DNA of 64,000 bases from an uncultured Eggerthella sp. (GCA_900542525.1 UQNZ01000001.1:62001-126000); one strand, 5' to 3'. Shown: positions 9,115-17,910, counted from the stretch's first letter. Numbers and translations are program-made. The notes: generated by a model from the sequence alone, not told the origin.

Positions 9115-9819
9115 CTACTCTTCGTCGAAGCTGATCGATTCGAGGTCGATCTTTTCGACCGCACCGAGCGCGTCCGTGAGTGCTTCGAGCATCTCCTGGT
9201 CGTTCTCCTCTTCCACCTCATAGCTGAACGCTTGTTCCTTCACGAAACCAAGACGCTCTGAAATAAGATTGCGCGTGGCTTCATCGGGCGCGAATGATTT
9301 AAGATCAGGAAGCTCAGCGATCGATCTCAAGCCGAAACGCTCCAAGAACATCTTCGTGGTGCCATAGAGTGTGGCATTCGACGGCGCTTCCGTAACGCCA
9401 GCTTCGCGCAGATAGCCCTTCTCGAGCAACGAATTGAGCGAACTGTCCGAACTCACGCCTCGAATAGCAGAAACGTCGTTGCGCGTGACCGGCTGGCAAT
9501 AGGCAACGATCGCGAGTGTCTCGAGCGCTGCCTGCGAAAGCTTGCGCTTATCCCAGGAAACAACGTAATGCTCGAGCAATTCGTGGTAGCGCGGATGCGT
9601 GACAAGCTGCCATCCCCCTGCACGCTCGTTGAGCTGGATGCCGCGATCTTGCTGCTGATAGGTTTCTTGCAGCTCTTGCAGTGCAACCGTGATTCGATCG
9701 GTGTCTTCCTCGAGAAACGCTGAGAGCGACTCGGTATCGATCGGATCGCTCGTAACGAACAACATCGCTTCGAGCGCCGATTTCAGGTCATGATCGTCTC
9801 TCATTTCAAAAGCATCCAT
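9115..9819 (-). CDS. scpB: SMC-Scp complex subunit ScpB
   Basis: ScpB is the winged-helix kleisin-interacting subunit of bacterial condensin, acting with SMC and ScpA in chromosome segregation. The 234-residue protein shows the two winged-helix blocks, including KRKLSQAALETLAIVAYCQP and the RNDVSAIRGVSSD loop. It begins 11 nt after scpA ends. An AGGAAG precedes the ATG. An in-frame ATG at 9804 is a possible alternative start. Confidence 0.95.
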   Translation of the reverse strand: MDAFEMRDDHDLKSALEAMLFVTSDPIDTESLSAFLEEDTDRITVALQELQETYQQQDRGIQLNERAGGWQLVTHPRYHELLEHYVVSWDKRKLSQAALETLAIVAYCQPVTRNDVSAIRGVSSDSSLNSLLEKGYLREAGVTEAPSNATLYGTTKMFLERFGLRSIAELPDLKSFAPDEATRNLISERLGFVKEQAFSYEVEEENDQEMLEALTDALGAVEKIDLESISFDEE

Positions 9820-9830
9820 AATGCGCTTCC

Positions 9831-10607
9831 TTATTCCTCGTCCTGGCTTTGCGCCGGATGTTCATTGTCGTCATTGTCGATATAGCTGATGGCGATATCG
9901 CCGAAGAGCGCGTCTTGGCGCAGTGAGATCTTCGCCTGCTTGAACAATTCAAGGATCGCCAGGAACGTGACCACGATCACGTGCGAATCGGTGTCATTCT
10001 CTATGAAATCAGAGAACTTGACCACGCGCTGATGGCGCAATGCATCATGGATGCGATCGATCTGCACCTCCACCGGAATCGCGCGCTTGGCGATATGCTC
10101 AGATTCCAGCAAAAAGATATCCTGACGGCTGAAGACCTGCGCGCACAGCCCTCCGAGTTTCTCGAGTGAAACACCCTTCAGATAGTCAGGCATCAAGCGA
10201 AAGAGCGACCGATCAGGACCGAACGGGCGCTCATGCATGCGCGTTTCGGTCTCGAAGCGCACAGCAAGTGCTGCCGTGGCATTCTTGAACTTCTTGTAGT
10301 TGATCAAACGCTCGACGAGGATTCGCCGCAAATCAGAAGGCTCGTACTCTTCGTACGCTTCCCCGTCTTCGGGCATCTCTTGCGGCAACAAGCTCGCAGC
10401 TTTTATCTCAAGCAAGGTAGAAGCCACCACGATGAAGTCGCTCGCTATCTCCAGATCGAGTGCTTGCATGCGCCTGATCTCGGCCAAGTATTGATCGGTG
10501 ATATCCGAAAGCGAGACCTGCCCGATATCCACGCGCTGACGGTGCACAAGATGAAGCAGTAGATCGAAGGGACCTTCGAAGCTCTCTATTTTGACCTTAT
10601 ACGACAC
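9831..10607 (-). CDS. scpA: segregation and condensation protein ScpA
   Basis: ScpA is the kleisin subunit bridging the SMC heads. The N-terminal block FEGPFDLLLHLVHRQRVDI and the DFIVVASTLLEIKAASLLP segment are family hallmarks, and a winged helix lies at the C terminus. The acidic tail ends at residue 258. The start is GTG at 10607 without a strong Shine-Dalgarno. It is followed directly by scpB and the rRNA pseudouridine synthase. Confidence 0.95.
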   Translation of the reverse strand: MSYKVKIESFEGPFDLLLHLVHRQRVDIGQVSLSDITDQYLAEIRRMQALDLEIASDFIVVASTLLEIKAASLLPQEMPEDGEAYEEYEPSDLRRILVERLINYKKFKNATAALAVRFETETRMHERPFGPDRSLFRLMPDYLKGVSLEKLGGLCAQVFSRQDIFLLESEHIAKRAIPVEVQIDRIHDALRHQRVVKFSDFIENDTDSHVIVVTFLAILELFKQAKISLRQDALFGDIAISYIDNDDNEHPAQSQDEE

Positions 10608-10637
10608 TTACGATGCGATCCTTCGTTTTCGGGCCTA

Positions 10638-11306
10638 TCACGCACCCGGTATCAAGAGCGAGCCAAGCGCCCCTGCGGTAACATTCAAGTATTCACTGAT
10701 GATATTGAAATGGAGGATATAGGGCAAGACGAACAGTACGATCAAAAAGATAGGGAACGCATACTGCTGAACCTTGTAATAGGTGGGCAGGTACTTCACC
10801 GGCAAGAAAAACGCAATGATCGAAGAGCCATCGAGTGGCGGAATGGGTAATAGATTGAAGAACATCAAGTAAAGATTCACCATGATGAAGATCGGCAGGA
10901 ACCACCAGTAGAAGTAAAAGAAGAATTCCTGATGCGTAGTAAGAGCTTGTGCATGTAAGGCGAACATGAGTACAGAGCCGATGAGCGCCAGCGCGAGATT
11001 CGCCGCCGGACCTGCAAGGCCCACCACCACATCGCCCACACGCTTGTCTTTGAAGTTATTCGGGTTGTACGGCACTGGCTTGGCATAGCCGAATACCGGC
11101 GCATGCATGAACGCCAACAAGAGCGGCAGGATGATCGTACCAAACGGATCGATATGCTTGAGCGGATTGAGCGTTAGACGGCCGCTTTGCTTGGCGGTAT
11201 TGTCTCCAAGCTTGTAGGCGGCGAACCCATGCATGAATTCGTGACAGACGATGGCTGGGATGAATGCCAGAATGCTACAAACGATATAAACTACCTGATA
11301 ATCCAT
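10638..11306 (-). CDS. site-2 protease family (M50) membrane zinc metalloprotease
   Basis: This is an intramembrane metalloprotease of the compact M50 type. The HEFMH zinc motif lies within the first hydrophobic segment (about residue 22), and the second motif NLLPIPPLDGS carries the third zinc ligand. Five or six hydrophobic segments cover the 222 residues. The frame is open upstream to 11381, but the ATG at 11306 has AGAGGTG just upstream and does not overlap trmL, so I start there. The substrate is unknown. It lies between trmL and the condensin genes, so it may share their transcript. Confidence 0.9.
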   Translation of the reverse strand: MDYQVVYIVCSILAFIPAIVCHEFMHGFAAYKLGDNTAKQSGRLTLNPLKHIDPFGTIILPLLLAFMHAPVFGYAKPVPYNPNNFKDKRVGDVVVGLAGPAANLALALIGSVLMFALHAQALTTHQEFFFYFYWWFLPIFIMVNLYLMFFNLLPIPPLDGSSIIAFFLPVKYLPTYYKVQQYAFPIFLIVLFVLPYILHFNIISEYLNVTAGALGSLLIPGA

Positions 11307-11319
11307 AACACCTCTGCTT

Positions 11320-11790
11320 TTACACGAGACCCAAGAAGCCGTTTCGGCGCAACGCTTCATAGGCACCGATCGCCGCTGCATTCGACAGATTGAGCGAACG
11401 CAAACCCTCTTTCATAGGAATGCGCACGCATTGCGCAGCGTAACGCTCCAGGATCTCTGGATCGATACCTCGGCTTTCGCGTCCGAACACCAAGAAGACC
11501 TCTTCTGCATAGTCTACTTCAGCATAACTGCGTTCGGCTTGCCCCGTGAAAAAGTACAGATTATCCGCGCCATGTTCATCGAGGAAAGCTTTTGTGCTCG
11601 CATGATGAACGATCTTCACGTCATCCCAGTAGTCGAGCCCAGCGCGCTTGAGGTTACGTTCGGAAGGACGAAACCCCAGGGGCTCTACTAAGTGCAGCGT
11701 TGCGCCGATACAGGCGCACGTACGCGCGATATTACCCGTGTTCTGGGGTATCTCAGGCTCAAAGAGCACGATGTGGAGTTTCAGCGACAT
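11320..11790 (-). CDS. trmL: tRNA (cytidine(34)-2'-O)-methyltransferase
   Basis: This SPOUT-fold enzyme 2'-O-methylates the wobble base of tRNA-Leu isoacceptors. The three SPOUT motifs are visible: PQNTGNIARTC near residue 15, FGRESRGID near 100, and IPMKEGLRSLNLSNAAAI near 125. The 156-residue length is typical of TrmL, which lacks the extra RNA-binding domain of larger SpoU enzymes. Confidence 0.92.
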   Translation of the reverse strand: MSLKLHIVLFEPEIPQNTGNIARTCACIGATLHLVEPLGFRPSERNLKRAGLDYWDDVKIVHHASTKAFLDEHGADNLYFFTGQAERSYAEVDYAEEVFLVFGRESRGIDPEILERYAAQCVRIPMKEGLRSLNLSNAAAIGAYEALRRNGFLGLV

Positions 11791-11860
11791 ATCACTCTTT
11801 TCTTCTTGATCGGACGCAAGCTAAACGAGCGCAGTAGTATCGCAGATTGACGATGCCAGA

Positions 11861-13903
11861 TTACGCCTGTTCGCGCATCGCTTCTTCAACCTCTTCAGAT
11901 AGCGCGATCCATTCTTCCTCATGTTCTGCAAGACGCTTCTTGAGCAGAGCGTGTTCGGCGATCGCTTCAGCTGATCGCTCAGCATCCTCATAGAATGCGG
12001 GATCCGCCATAGCAGAGGTAAGCTCATCCATGCGCTTTTGTTCGGCCTCGATGAGCTTGTCGAGCTCCGCGATGCGTTTGCGCTGATTCTTGAGCGCAGC
12101 ATAGAGCTGGTTGCGACGCTCTGCCTCGGCGCGCTTCTGCTCCTTCGTTTTGGGAACCGATTGAGTCTTTTGTCGGCGATGCGAGCGCACCGTCACTTCA
12201 GTTTTCGCGCCATCAGAAACGCTCGACGTAGCTATACTTCCCTGCTCCGAGTCCGTAGCTCTAGCCTGCACCGTGTGCAGCTTCTTGGGTGGTGCTGCTT
12301 CGCTTTGATCTTCTATGCTCGTCTTGTAGAGGTAATAGTCATAATCGCCCGGATAGGACGTGACCCCTTCAGGTTTGATCTCGATGATACGATTCGCCAC
12401 CGAACGGATAAGATGGCGATCATGCGAGATGAGAACAATGGTGCCTTCGAATTGCTTGAGTGCCTGCTCAAGGATATCGGCGCTGGCGATATCAAGATGG
12501 TTAGTAGGCTCGTCCAAACAGAGCAGCGGCGTGGGCGCCACGAGCATCTTCGCAAGCGCCAAGCGGCATTTCTCACCACCAGAGAGCACCGCGACCTTTT
12601 TGTCGATATCGTTCGGTCCGAAGAGGAACGAGCCCAAAAGCGTACGCACCTGCGAGATCGTCCACTGCGGTGCAACGCGGTCAAGCTCCTCGAATACCGT
12701 GTTGCCGGGGTTCAATTCTTCGAGCTGATGCTGTGCGAAATAGGACTTCGTCACATGCACACCGTAGTTTATCGCGCCGCTATCAGGCTCGAGTACGCCC
12801 GCGAGCATCTTTAAAAGCGTTGACTTCCCCGCTCCATTCGGCCCAACAAGTGCCACTTTCTCACCACGGTAAAGCGCCAGGTCGAGCCCCTTGTAGACAA
12901 CCTTCGATCCGAATGCCTTATCCACTGCTTCAGCCGCGACCACCTTCTCACCCGTTCGGGGCGGCTGCTGAAAGCTGAACTTCACCTTCTTGCGCTCTTC
13001 AGGCACCTGGATGATCTCCATGCGCTCGATCTTCTTCACGCGATCCTGAACTTGCTTAGCCTTCGTTGCCTTATAACGAAAACGCTCGATGAAGGCTTCC
13101 ATGTGCGCGATCTCTTCGGCCTGTTTGGCAGCCTGCTCTCGCAAGAGCTCCAAGCGCTCTTCCCGCTGCTTCAGGTAGCTCGAATAGTTACCAGTGTAGA
13201 GCGTTACCTTCCCTAAGTCGATCTCGGCAACACGGCTGACCGTATTGTCTAAGAATTCGCGGTCATGGCTCACCATAAGAACCGCCCCTTGATAGCTTTT
13301 CAGGAAGCTCTCGAGCCACTTCACGCTCTCAAGATCGAGATGGTTGGTCGGCTCGTCCAAAAGAAGGATCTCTGGATTACGCGTGAGAAGCTTGGCGAGC
13401 GCAATACGCATCTGCCAGCCACCCGAGAACTCGCTCGTGCGACGTTTCATGTCCTCTTCTTTGAAGCCTAAACCGAAGAGCACCGCTCGCACCCTGCTCT
13501 CAAGCGTATAACCACCCATTGCCTCATACATATCGCTCGCTTTGCCATAGGCTGCAAGCGCTGCTTCGCTGGAGTCTTCACCGAGCGCCGCTTCTAGCTC
13601 ACGCAAGCGCTGTTCTTGGCGCACGACCTCATGTTGGGCAGAGAGCACCTCCTCGAAGATAGGATTATCACCCATCTCGATCGCTTCCTGTTCAAGATAG
13701 CCGACCTGCGCATTCTTTGCGACGATCACACGCCCTTCGTCAGGCTCATCTTTGCCAGAAATGATGTTGAGCAACGTAGTCTTGCCTGCCCCATTTGGCC
13801 CAACAAGGGCAAGACGATCGAACTCTTCCAAACGCAAAGAGACCCCCGAGAACAGTTCTCTGGAGCCAAACGATTTCGCGATCTGTTCGAGCTGTAAAAT
13901 CAT
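11861..13903 (-). CDS. ABC-F family ATP-binding protein
   Basis: This is a soluble protein with two ABC ATPase domains and no membrane segment, typical of ABC-F proteins that act on the ribosome. Walker A motifs are GPNGAGKT and GPNGAGKS. Signatures are SGGWQMR and LSGGEKCR. Walker B motifs are LLLDEPTNHLD and LCLDEPTNHLD. A basic inter-domain linker lies near residues 235-310. A charged coiled-coil C-terminal domain (about 560-680) resembles that of Uup/EttA-like or YdiF-like members. No antibiotic or regulatory gene is adjacent, so a housekeeping translation role is more likely than resistance, but this cannot be settled from sequence alone. No clear Shine-Dalgarno precedes the start. Confidence 0.92.
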   Translation of the reverse strand: MILQLEQIAKSFGSRELFSGVSLRLEEFDRLALVGPNGAGKTTLLNIISGKDEPDEGRVIVAKNAQVGYLEQEAIEMGDNPIFEEVLSAQHEVVRQEQRLRELEAALGEDSSEAALAAYGKASDMYEAMGGYTLESRVRAVLFGLGFKEEDMKRRTSEFSGGWQMRIALAKLLTRNPEILLLDEPTNHLDLESVKWLESFLKSYQGAVLMVSHDREFLDNTVSRVAEIDLGKVTLYTGNYSSYLKQREERLELLREQAAKQAEEIAHMEAFIERFRYKATKAKQVQDRVKKIERMEIIQVPEERKKVKFSFQQPPRTGEKVVAAEAVDKAFGSKVVYKGLDLALYRGEKVALVGPNGAGKSTLLKMLAGVLEPDSGAINYGVHVTKSYFAQHQLEELNPGNTVFEELDRVAPQWTISQVRTLLGSFLFGPNDIDKKVAVLSGGEKCRLALAKMLVAPTPLLCLDEPTNHLDIASADILEQALKQFEGTIVLISHDRHLIRSVANRIIEIKPEGVTSYPGDYDYYLYKTSIEDQSEAAPPKKLHTVQARATDSEQGSIATSSVSDGAKTEVTVRSHRRQKTQSVPKTKEQKRAEAERRNQLYAALKNQRKRIAELDKLIEAEQKRMDELTSAMADPAFYEDAERSAEAIAEHALLKKRLAEHEEEWIALSEEVEEAMREQA

Positions 13904-14189
13904 AAGTAGAAATCAGTGTAGTGAATTCATCCTACAGCGTCCAACCGCACGCAGGGCCAAATGCGTGAACGGCGCAAGAGTTACATCACCATTGCCAAAG
14001 ATGACAGGGTGTGTCGAGCAAGCAACTGAGCCCATGGGGTACTTAAATTACTCTGAGTCCGCATTCTTAATTCGTAATAGACTGTCCGAAGGAGCGAAGC
14101 GCATGAGCTTGCCTAATCAGGCAAGCGAACAGCGAAAGTGGGTAATTACAAGTGCCGCTTGGGCGTGCTGCTTGCGTGGGATAGATGGG
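13904..14189. other. intergenic stretch between the ABC-F gene and the lysR 3' end
   Basis: No convincing gene is seen here. The stretch contains an inverted pair around 14110-14135 (GCTTGCCTAATCAGGCAAGC) and a GGCGTGCTGCTTG segment (14162-14174). An exact copy of that segment recurs at 61857-61869 beside another hairpin of the same family. It leads into the hairpin at 14190-14224. Confidence 0.5.
14108..14127. repeat. short perfect inverted repeat in intergenic DNA
   Basis: GCTTGCC and GGCAAGC face each other around TAATCA. It lacks a T-run, so it is not a normal terminator. It lies in the untranslated DNA downstream of lysR and upstream of the ABC-F gene. Confidence 0.5.
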
Positions 14190-14224
14190 AAAAGGTGTGA
14201 CGACCCGGTCGTTCGACACCTTTT
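14190..14224 (-). repeat. dispersed hairpin element, copy A (after lysR stop)
   Basis: Perfect 9-bp arms AAAAGGTGT and ACACCTTTT flank a core containing ACCCGGTCGTTCG (read on +). The element starts 3 nt after the lysR stop codon and could end that transcript, since the minus-strand right arm finishes in TTTT. The same core recurs at 42758-42795 and 61821-61859 with different but again complementary arms. Confidence 0.75.
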
Positions 14225-14227
14225 GGA

Positions 14228-15160
14228 TTAGTCGAAGAAGAGCATATCTGGATCGGAGCGATCGAGTTCGCCCGATTCAACGAACTTGATGAAATCATCC
14301 ACGCAGAACGGATGATATTTCTTCTCATTGAACACCATATAGATCGTGTGATAGAAGCGTTTCTTCTCAGTTGCGTTGTTGTAGAGCGGCTTCGCCACGA
14401 TGCCCTGCACGTGGTTGAGGAAGAACGTGTTGAGCATGAGCGCCACTTCAACACCATTCGCAGCGAAGCCGGCAAGGATCGACTCATCGTCGAAGGCATA
14501 GCGCACATTGGGAAGATTCCACGTGTCGAGCGTAGCCTTGACCGCCTTTCCCAGGGGAATCTGCTCACGGTAGGTAATGAGCTCAACATCTTCCAGATCT
14601 TCTGGCACGATGAATTCTTTATCAGCCAGTGGACTGTCAGCATTCATCGCGATGATGAATTCTTGAGCGAGCACAGGAACATAGTGCAAGTCATCACCGA
14701 AATCATCGTCACGTGCGCAAAACACCACATCGAATTGTCCTTCGTTCAGGCTGCCGAGCAATTCCTGCGAGCGTTTCTGCGAAATATTGAAATCGTAGCG
14801 ATGATCGCTTGAACGATGGTATTGATTCAGTAGCTGCGGAATGTAGTCAGTCTGCACCGTGATGATGCAACCAAGATCAATAAGTCCACCGTCGCTCTCC
14901 CCTGAATAGCTCTTCATAACAGCCACGCCCTTGTCGAGCTGCTCGAGCGCTGCATTCACGTACTCAAGGAACTCAGCGCCGTACTTGGTAAGCTCGACGT
15001 TGCGACCCTTCTTCTGGAAAAGCGCCACACCCAATTCGCTTTCAAGCGAAGAGATGGATCCAGAAAGCGTCGGTTGCGTGATGAAGAGTTCTTTTGCTGC
15101 GCGCGTATAGTGTTGCAAGTCTGCAAGCTTGCTGAAATAGTAGAGTTGCGAAAGGTTCAT
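14228..15160 (-). CDS. LysR-family transcriptional regulator
   Basis: This is a DNA-binding regulator with an N-terminal winged HTH (AAKELFITQPTLSGSISSLE, about residues 19-38) and a C-terminal effector-binding domain of the periplasmic-binding-protein fold. The frame is open to 15226, but the ATG at 15160 (MNLSQLYYF) puts the HTH at its usual place and has a GGAG upstream, giving 310 residues. A TATAAT lies at 15201-15206. It is downstream of and codirectional with the fix/cai operon but separated from it by a strong terminator and its own promoter. It is the obvious candidate controller of the divergent acyl-CoA dehydrogenase genes. The effector is unknown. Confidence 0.93.
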   Translation of the reverse strand: MNLSQLYYFSKLADLQHYTRAAKELFITQPTLSGSISSLESELGVALFQKKGRNVELTKYGAEFLEYVNAALEQLDKGVAVMKSYSGESDGGLIDLGCIITVQTDYIPQLLNQYHRSSDHRYDFNISQKRSQELLGSLNEGQFDVVFCARDDDFGDDLHYVPVLAQEFIIAMNADSPLADKEFIVPEDLEDVELITYREQIPLGKAVKATLDTWNLPNVRYAFDDESILAGFAANGVEVALMLNTFFLNHVQGIVAKPLYNNATEKKRFYHTIYMVFNEKKYHPFCVDDFIKFVESGELDRSDPDMLFFD

Positions 15161-15200
15161 GTGTGCTCCGATACCGACACTTGATTCTTGTTTCATTGAA

Positions 15201-15206
15201 ATTATA
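15201..15206 (-). promoter_or_regulatory. -10 element of the lysR gene
   Basis: The minus strand reads TATAAT about 41 nt before the lysR ATG, with a weak TTTTGA some 16 bp further upstream. It fits a sigma-A-type promoter, although the -35 is poor. Confidence 0.5.
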
Positions 15207-15241
15207 GCAGAAATCGATAGGTTCAAAATAACTGATAGTAC

Positions 15242-15272
15242 AAAACAATAGACCCTTCAAAAGGGTCTATTG
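15242..15272 (-). terminator. intrinsic terminator of the cai/fix operon
   Basis: On the minus strand a perfect stem (CAATAGACCC with GGGTCTATTG, loop TTTTGAA) is followed by TTTTG. It lies about 70 nt after the fixX stop and separates the operon from lysR. The stem also contains the CAATAG/CTATTG sequence that recurs in the operon's control region. Confidence 0.85.
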
Positions 15273-15339
15273 CCTGTTCAATCTATTGAATTGGAGCAGC
15301 GGAATCATACGAACATATTCCCGCCCTACTTACAAGATC

Positions 15340-15642
15340 CTAGCCGAAACGATATTCGATACCCATGGTCGGCTGCGGATACTCCCACTTCTCAAGGATG
15401 GTCTCGCCGCAGATCATACGGCAGGTGCCACATTCGAGGCAGCCTGCATAATCGAAGCGTTTGCTGCCATCGTCCTCGACCTTGTAAAGAGCCGCAGGGC
15501 AGCACAGCACGAGCTTGCGGAATTCCTCGTCAGAAGGATTATCTTTCAGAACGATATGGGCGTTCTCTTCGTCAACGTTGAACTTATCGATCGAGAGCTT
15601 CTCGTCGACATTGACGGTGATATCACAAACGTTCTCTATCAT
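15340..15642 (-). CDS. fixX: FixX-type ferredoxin-like protein
   Basis: This small iron-sulfur partner of FixC forms with it the ETF:quinone oxidoreductase-like unit. The 100-residue protein has the cysteine pattern CCPAALY near residue 55 and CLECGTCRMICGE near 75, matching FixX ferredoxins. Its ATG overlaps the fixC stop by 4 nt (ATGA), so stoichiometric co-translation is expected. It is the last gene of the operon. Confidence 0.94.
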   Translation of the reverse strand: MIENVCDITVNVDEKLSIDKFNVDEENAHIVLKDNPSDEEFRKLVLCCPAALYKVEDDGSKRFDYAGCLECGTCRMICGETILEKWEYPQPTMGIEYRFG

Positions 15643-16958
15643 AGCGCTTTGATTCCTTTCATGGCATCCTTGGCGATCTTCATGATGCCGACCTTCTTCA
15701 CCGGACCCATCGCCATCTTCTTCATGTTCTGACGCGGCTTGCCATCAACGATGAACATCGGATTCATGATATCGCGAATCATCTCAGGATATTCATTGAA
15801 CATGCGCGGACATTCCTCCAAGAACTCAGGGAAGTTCTGATATTGCTTCATGTCGCGCATGACGAACGAATCATCGAGCATGGTCTTGTAGCACTGCAGA
15901 CCCGCCTTCGAGGTATCGCCTGCATCGAGCGCTTGAGCAGCTGCCTTACCAGCGATCTGACCAGCTGCGATCGCAAGGTCCATACCACGAACGGTATAAC
16001 CGAGGTTCATGCACATCATAGCCGCATCGCCCGCGACGATAACGCCATTGCCAACGAGCTCAGGCATCATCTTCAGGCCACCTTCAGGAACAACGTGACC
16101 AGAATATTCGACGAGCTTACCACCACGGATGACCGGAGCGATCTCGGGACGATTCTTGAAATTCTCGAGCATCTGATAGACCGGGATATCCTGCTTGATG
16201 ACTTCAGACATCGTAGCAACGATACCGACCGAAACGGTGTCTTCGTTGGTGTAGATGAACGCACCGCCGATAGCACCATTGGTCAGGCTGCCAGCAAAGA
16301 GCCAAGAAGCACCTTCGCCAGGATTACAGAGGAAACGGCTTTCGATGGTCTCAGGGTCGAGCTGGATCGTCTCCTTTGCACCAACAGCAACTTCGTTGAT
16401 CGCAGGAGCAGGCTTCGTGGTAAGACCAGCCTTCTGCGTAAGAAGCGAATTGACACCATCAGCCAAGATGACCATCTTCGCGGTCATTTCTTCGCCCGCA
16501 GCAGAGATGCCAACGACCTTGCCATTGGAGATGAGCAGATCTTCGACAGCGATGCCCGGAATGATCTCGGCACCAGCTTCTTCTGCCTTTTCAGCAAGCC
16601 ACTGATCGAACGGCGCACGCAAAACAGTCCAGGATTCCTGACCCTGCTCGGTGAGTTCACGCGAACTGAAGTCGACCGTGAAGTTAGAATCGGGAGCCAT
16701 GAGCGAAATGCGCTCGTGAGCAACCTTGCGCTGAAGCGGTGCATCGAGGTAATCAGGGAAAACCTGTGCAAGAGAATGGGTGTAGATACGACCACCAGTC
16801 ATGTTCTTCGCACCCGAATAGTTGCCGCGCTCAACAACGAGAACAGCTTTGCCTGCTTCGGCGAGGGTGTAAGCCGCCACGCAGCCTGCGCAACCACCAC
16901 CGACAACAATGACGTCGAAATCAGGTTCGAAATCGGCATCCAGAGTAATCTCGGCCAT
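15639..16958 (-). CDS. fixC: FixC-type FAD oxidoreductase (ETF:quinone oxidoreductase-like)
   Basis: This flavoprotein accepts electrons from the FixAB electron-transfer flavoprotein and, with FixX, passes them to or from the quinone pool. The N terminus has the FAD dinucleotide fold (VVGGGCAGCVAAYTLAEAGK). Further motifs (GGRIYTHSL, and VAGDAAMMCMNLGYTVRGMDLAI near residue 330) match the FixC family. The ATG at 16958 follows AAAGGA. The frame extends to 16985 but that part has no support. A terminator-like hairpin lies between fixB and this gene, so its level may be lower than that of the ETF. Confidence 0.94.
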   Translation of the reverse strand: MAEITLDADFEPDFDVIVVGGGCAGCVAAYTLAEAGKAVLVVERGNYSGAKNMTGGRIYTHSLAQVFPDYLDAPLQRKVAHERISLMAPDSNFTVDFSSRELTEQGQESWTVLRAPFDQWLAEKAEEAGAEIIPGIAVEDLLISNGKVVGISAAGEEMTAKMVILADGVNSLLTQKAGLTTKPAPAINEVAVGAKETIQLDPETIESRFLCNPGEGASWLFAGSLTNGAIGGAFIYTNEDTVSVGIVATMSEVIKQDIPVYQMLENFKNRPEIAPVIRGGKLVEYSGHVVPEGGLKMMPELVGNGVIVAGDAAMMCMNLGYTVRGMDLAIAAGQIAGKAAAQALDAGDTSKAGLQCYKTMLDDSFVMRDMKQYQNFPEFLEECPRMFNEYPEMIRDIMNPMFIVDGKPRQNMKKMAMGPVKKVGIMKIAKDAMKGIKAL

Positions 16959-16984
16959 TTTTTTCCTTTCAAAGGGTGAATACA

Positions 16985-17013
16985 TAAAAAGGGCGCCCCG
17001 TTTTGAGGCGCCC
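16985..17013 (-). terminator. terminator-like hairpin between fixB and fixC
   Basis: The minus strand forms GGGCGCC/GGCGCCC arms around a TCAAAACGG loop and ends in CTTTTTATG. It sits 13 nt after the fixB stop and inside the fixA-fixX gene set, so it probably acts as a partial terminator or mRNA-processing stem that sets ETF above FixCX. Confidence 0.75.
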
Positions 17014-17025
17014 CTACAAAACCTC

Positions 17026-17910
17026 TTAGAGTTTTTCGATCAAAGCGGGAACAACCGTCTTGATGTCGCCAACGATACCATAGTCAGCCTGCTTGAAAAT
17101 AGGAGCATTCGCGTCCTTGTTCACAGCGATGATGGTATCAGCGCCAGTAACGCCTACCATGTGCTGCATCTGACCGGAGATACCGAGAGCGATGTATGCC
17201 TTAGGAGCGAGCTGAAGGCCAGAAACACCGATGTAGAGGTTCTTCGGCAGCCAGTTGACGTTCTCAGCGAGCGGACGGGAGCAACCGAGTTCGCCGCCGA
17301 CCTTAGCGCAGAGATCGCGCGCGATCTGCAGTTCGTCTTCCTCAGCGAAACCGCGACCTGCACCAACAACGACATCGACCTTGGTGAGGTCAGCACCGGT
17401 GCGCGGAACTTCCTTCGTACCACGAAGCACGAGGGGCTTTTCTGGAGCTGTGTAAGCGATGGTCTCGACCGTGTCGGTACCTGTAGGCTCTGCATCGTCG
17501 AAGCAGGTAGCGGCAATCGTGTAGATCTTCACACCGTTAGCCTTCTGCTTGTTCTCCGCCAAGCCACCGAAGTACATGTTGGTGACAACATCGCCGTCGA
17601 TAGAGGTGACATCGGAGATGACCGAAGCGCCCAGGCTTGCAGCGAGCAGACCAGAAAGGATCTTGTCGCGCGGGGTGGGCTCAACGAGTACCACATCGGG
17701 GTTCTCTGCGTTGTAGACCGCGATCACGCCAGCAGCAGCGTTCTCGACCGGCTCACCTGCAGGAAGTTCGATATCGTAAGCCTTGTCAGCAATGCCCGTC
17801 TCAGGAGCACCCTTGACAACCGCCAGAACTACCTCATCAGCGATAGAACGGGCACCAGCACAAAGAGCACGCTGGCCATCGATGGTTTCTGCCAATACTA
17901 ATGCTTTCAT
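17026..17910 (-). CDS. fixB: electron transfer flavoprotein alpha subunit (FixB)
   Basis: This is the FAD-carrying subunit of the ETF that shuttles electrons between acyl-CoA dehydrogenases and FixCX. The C-terminal ETF-alpha FAD-binding domain is plain: VVVGAGRGF near residue 165, then GISGQMQHMVGVTGADTIIAVNKD near 225, then a conserved DYGIVGD. The 294-residue length is typical. It starts 23 nt after fixA. Confidence 0.95.
   Translation of the reverse strand: MKALVLAETIDGQRALCAGARSIADEVVLAVVKGAPETGIADKAYDIELPAGEPVENAAAGVIAVYNAENPDVVLVEPTPRDKILSGLLAASLGASVISDVTSIDGDVVTNMYFGGLAENKQKANGVKIYTIAATCFDDAEPTGTDTVETIAYTAPEKPLVLRGTKEVPRTGADLTKVDVVVGAGRGFAEEDELQIARDLCAKVGGELGCSRPLAENVNWLPKNLYIGVSGLQLAPKAYIALGISGQMQHMVGVTGADTIIAVNKDANAPIFKQADYGIVGDIKTVVPALIEKL

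Noticed and set aside
7663..9261. A 532-codon open frame on the plus strand
   Set aside because: It lies antisense to the prephenate dehydrogenase, the RluB-type gene and the end of scpB, all certain genes. The translation is Arg/His-rich shadow sequence.
15843..16979. A long plus-strand open frame opposite fixC
   Set aside because: It is a shadow of the well-supported fixC gene, caused by its codon pattern. It contains no domain and no ribosome-binding site.
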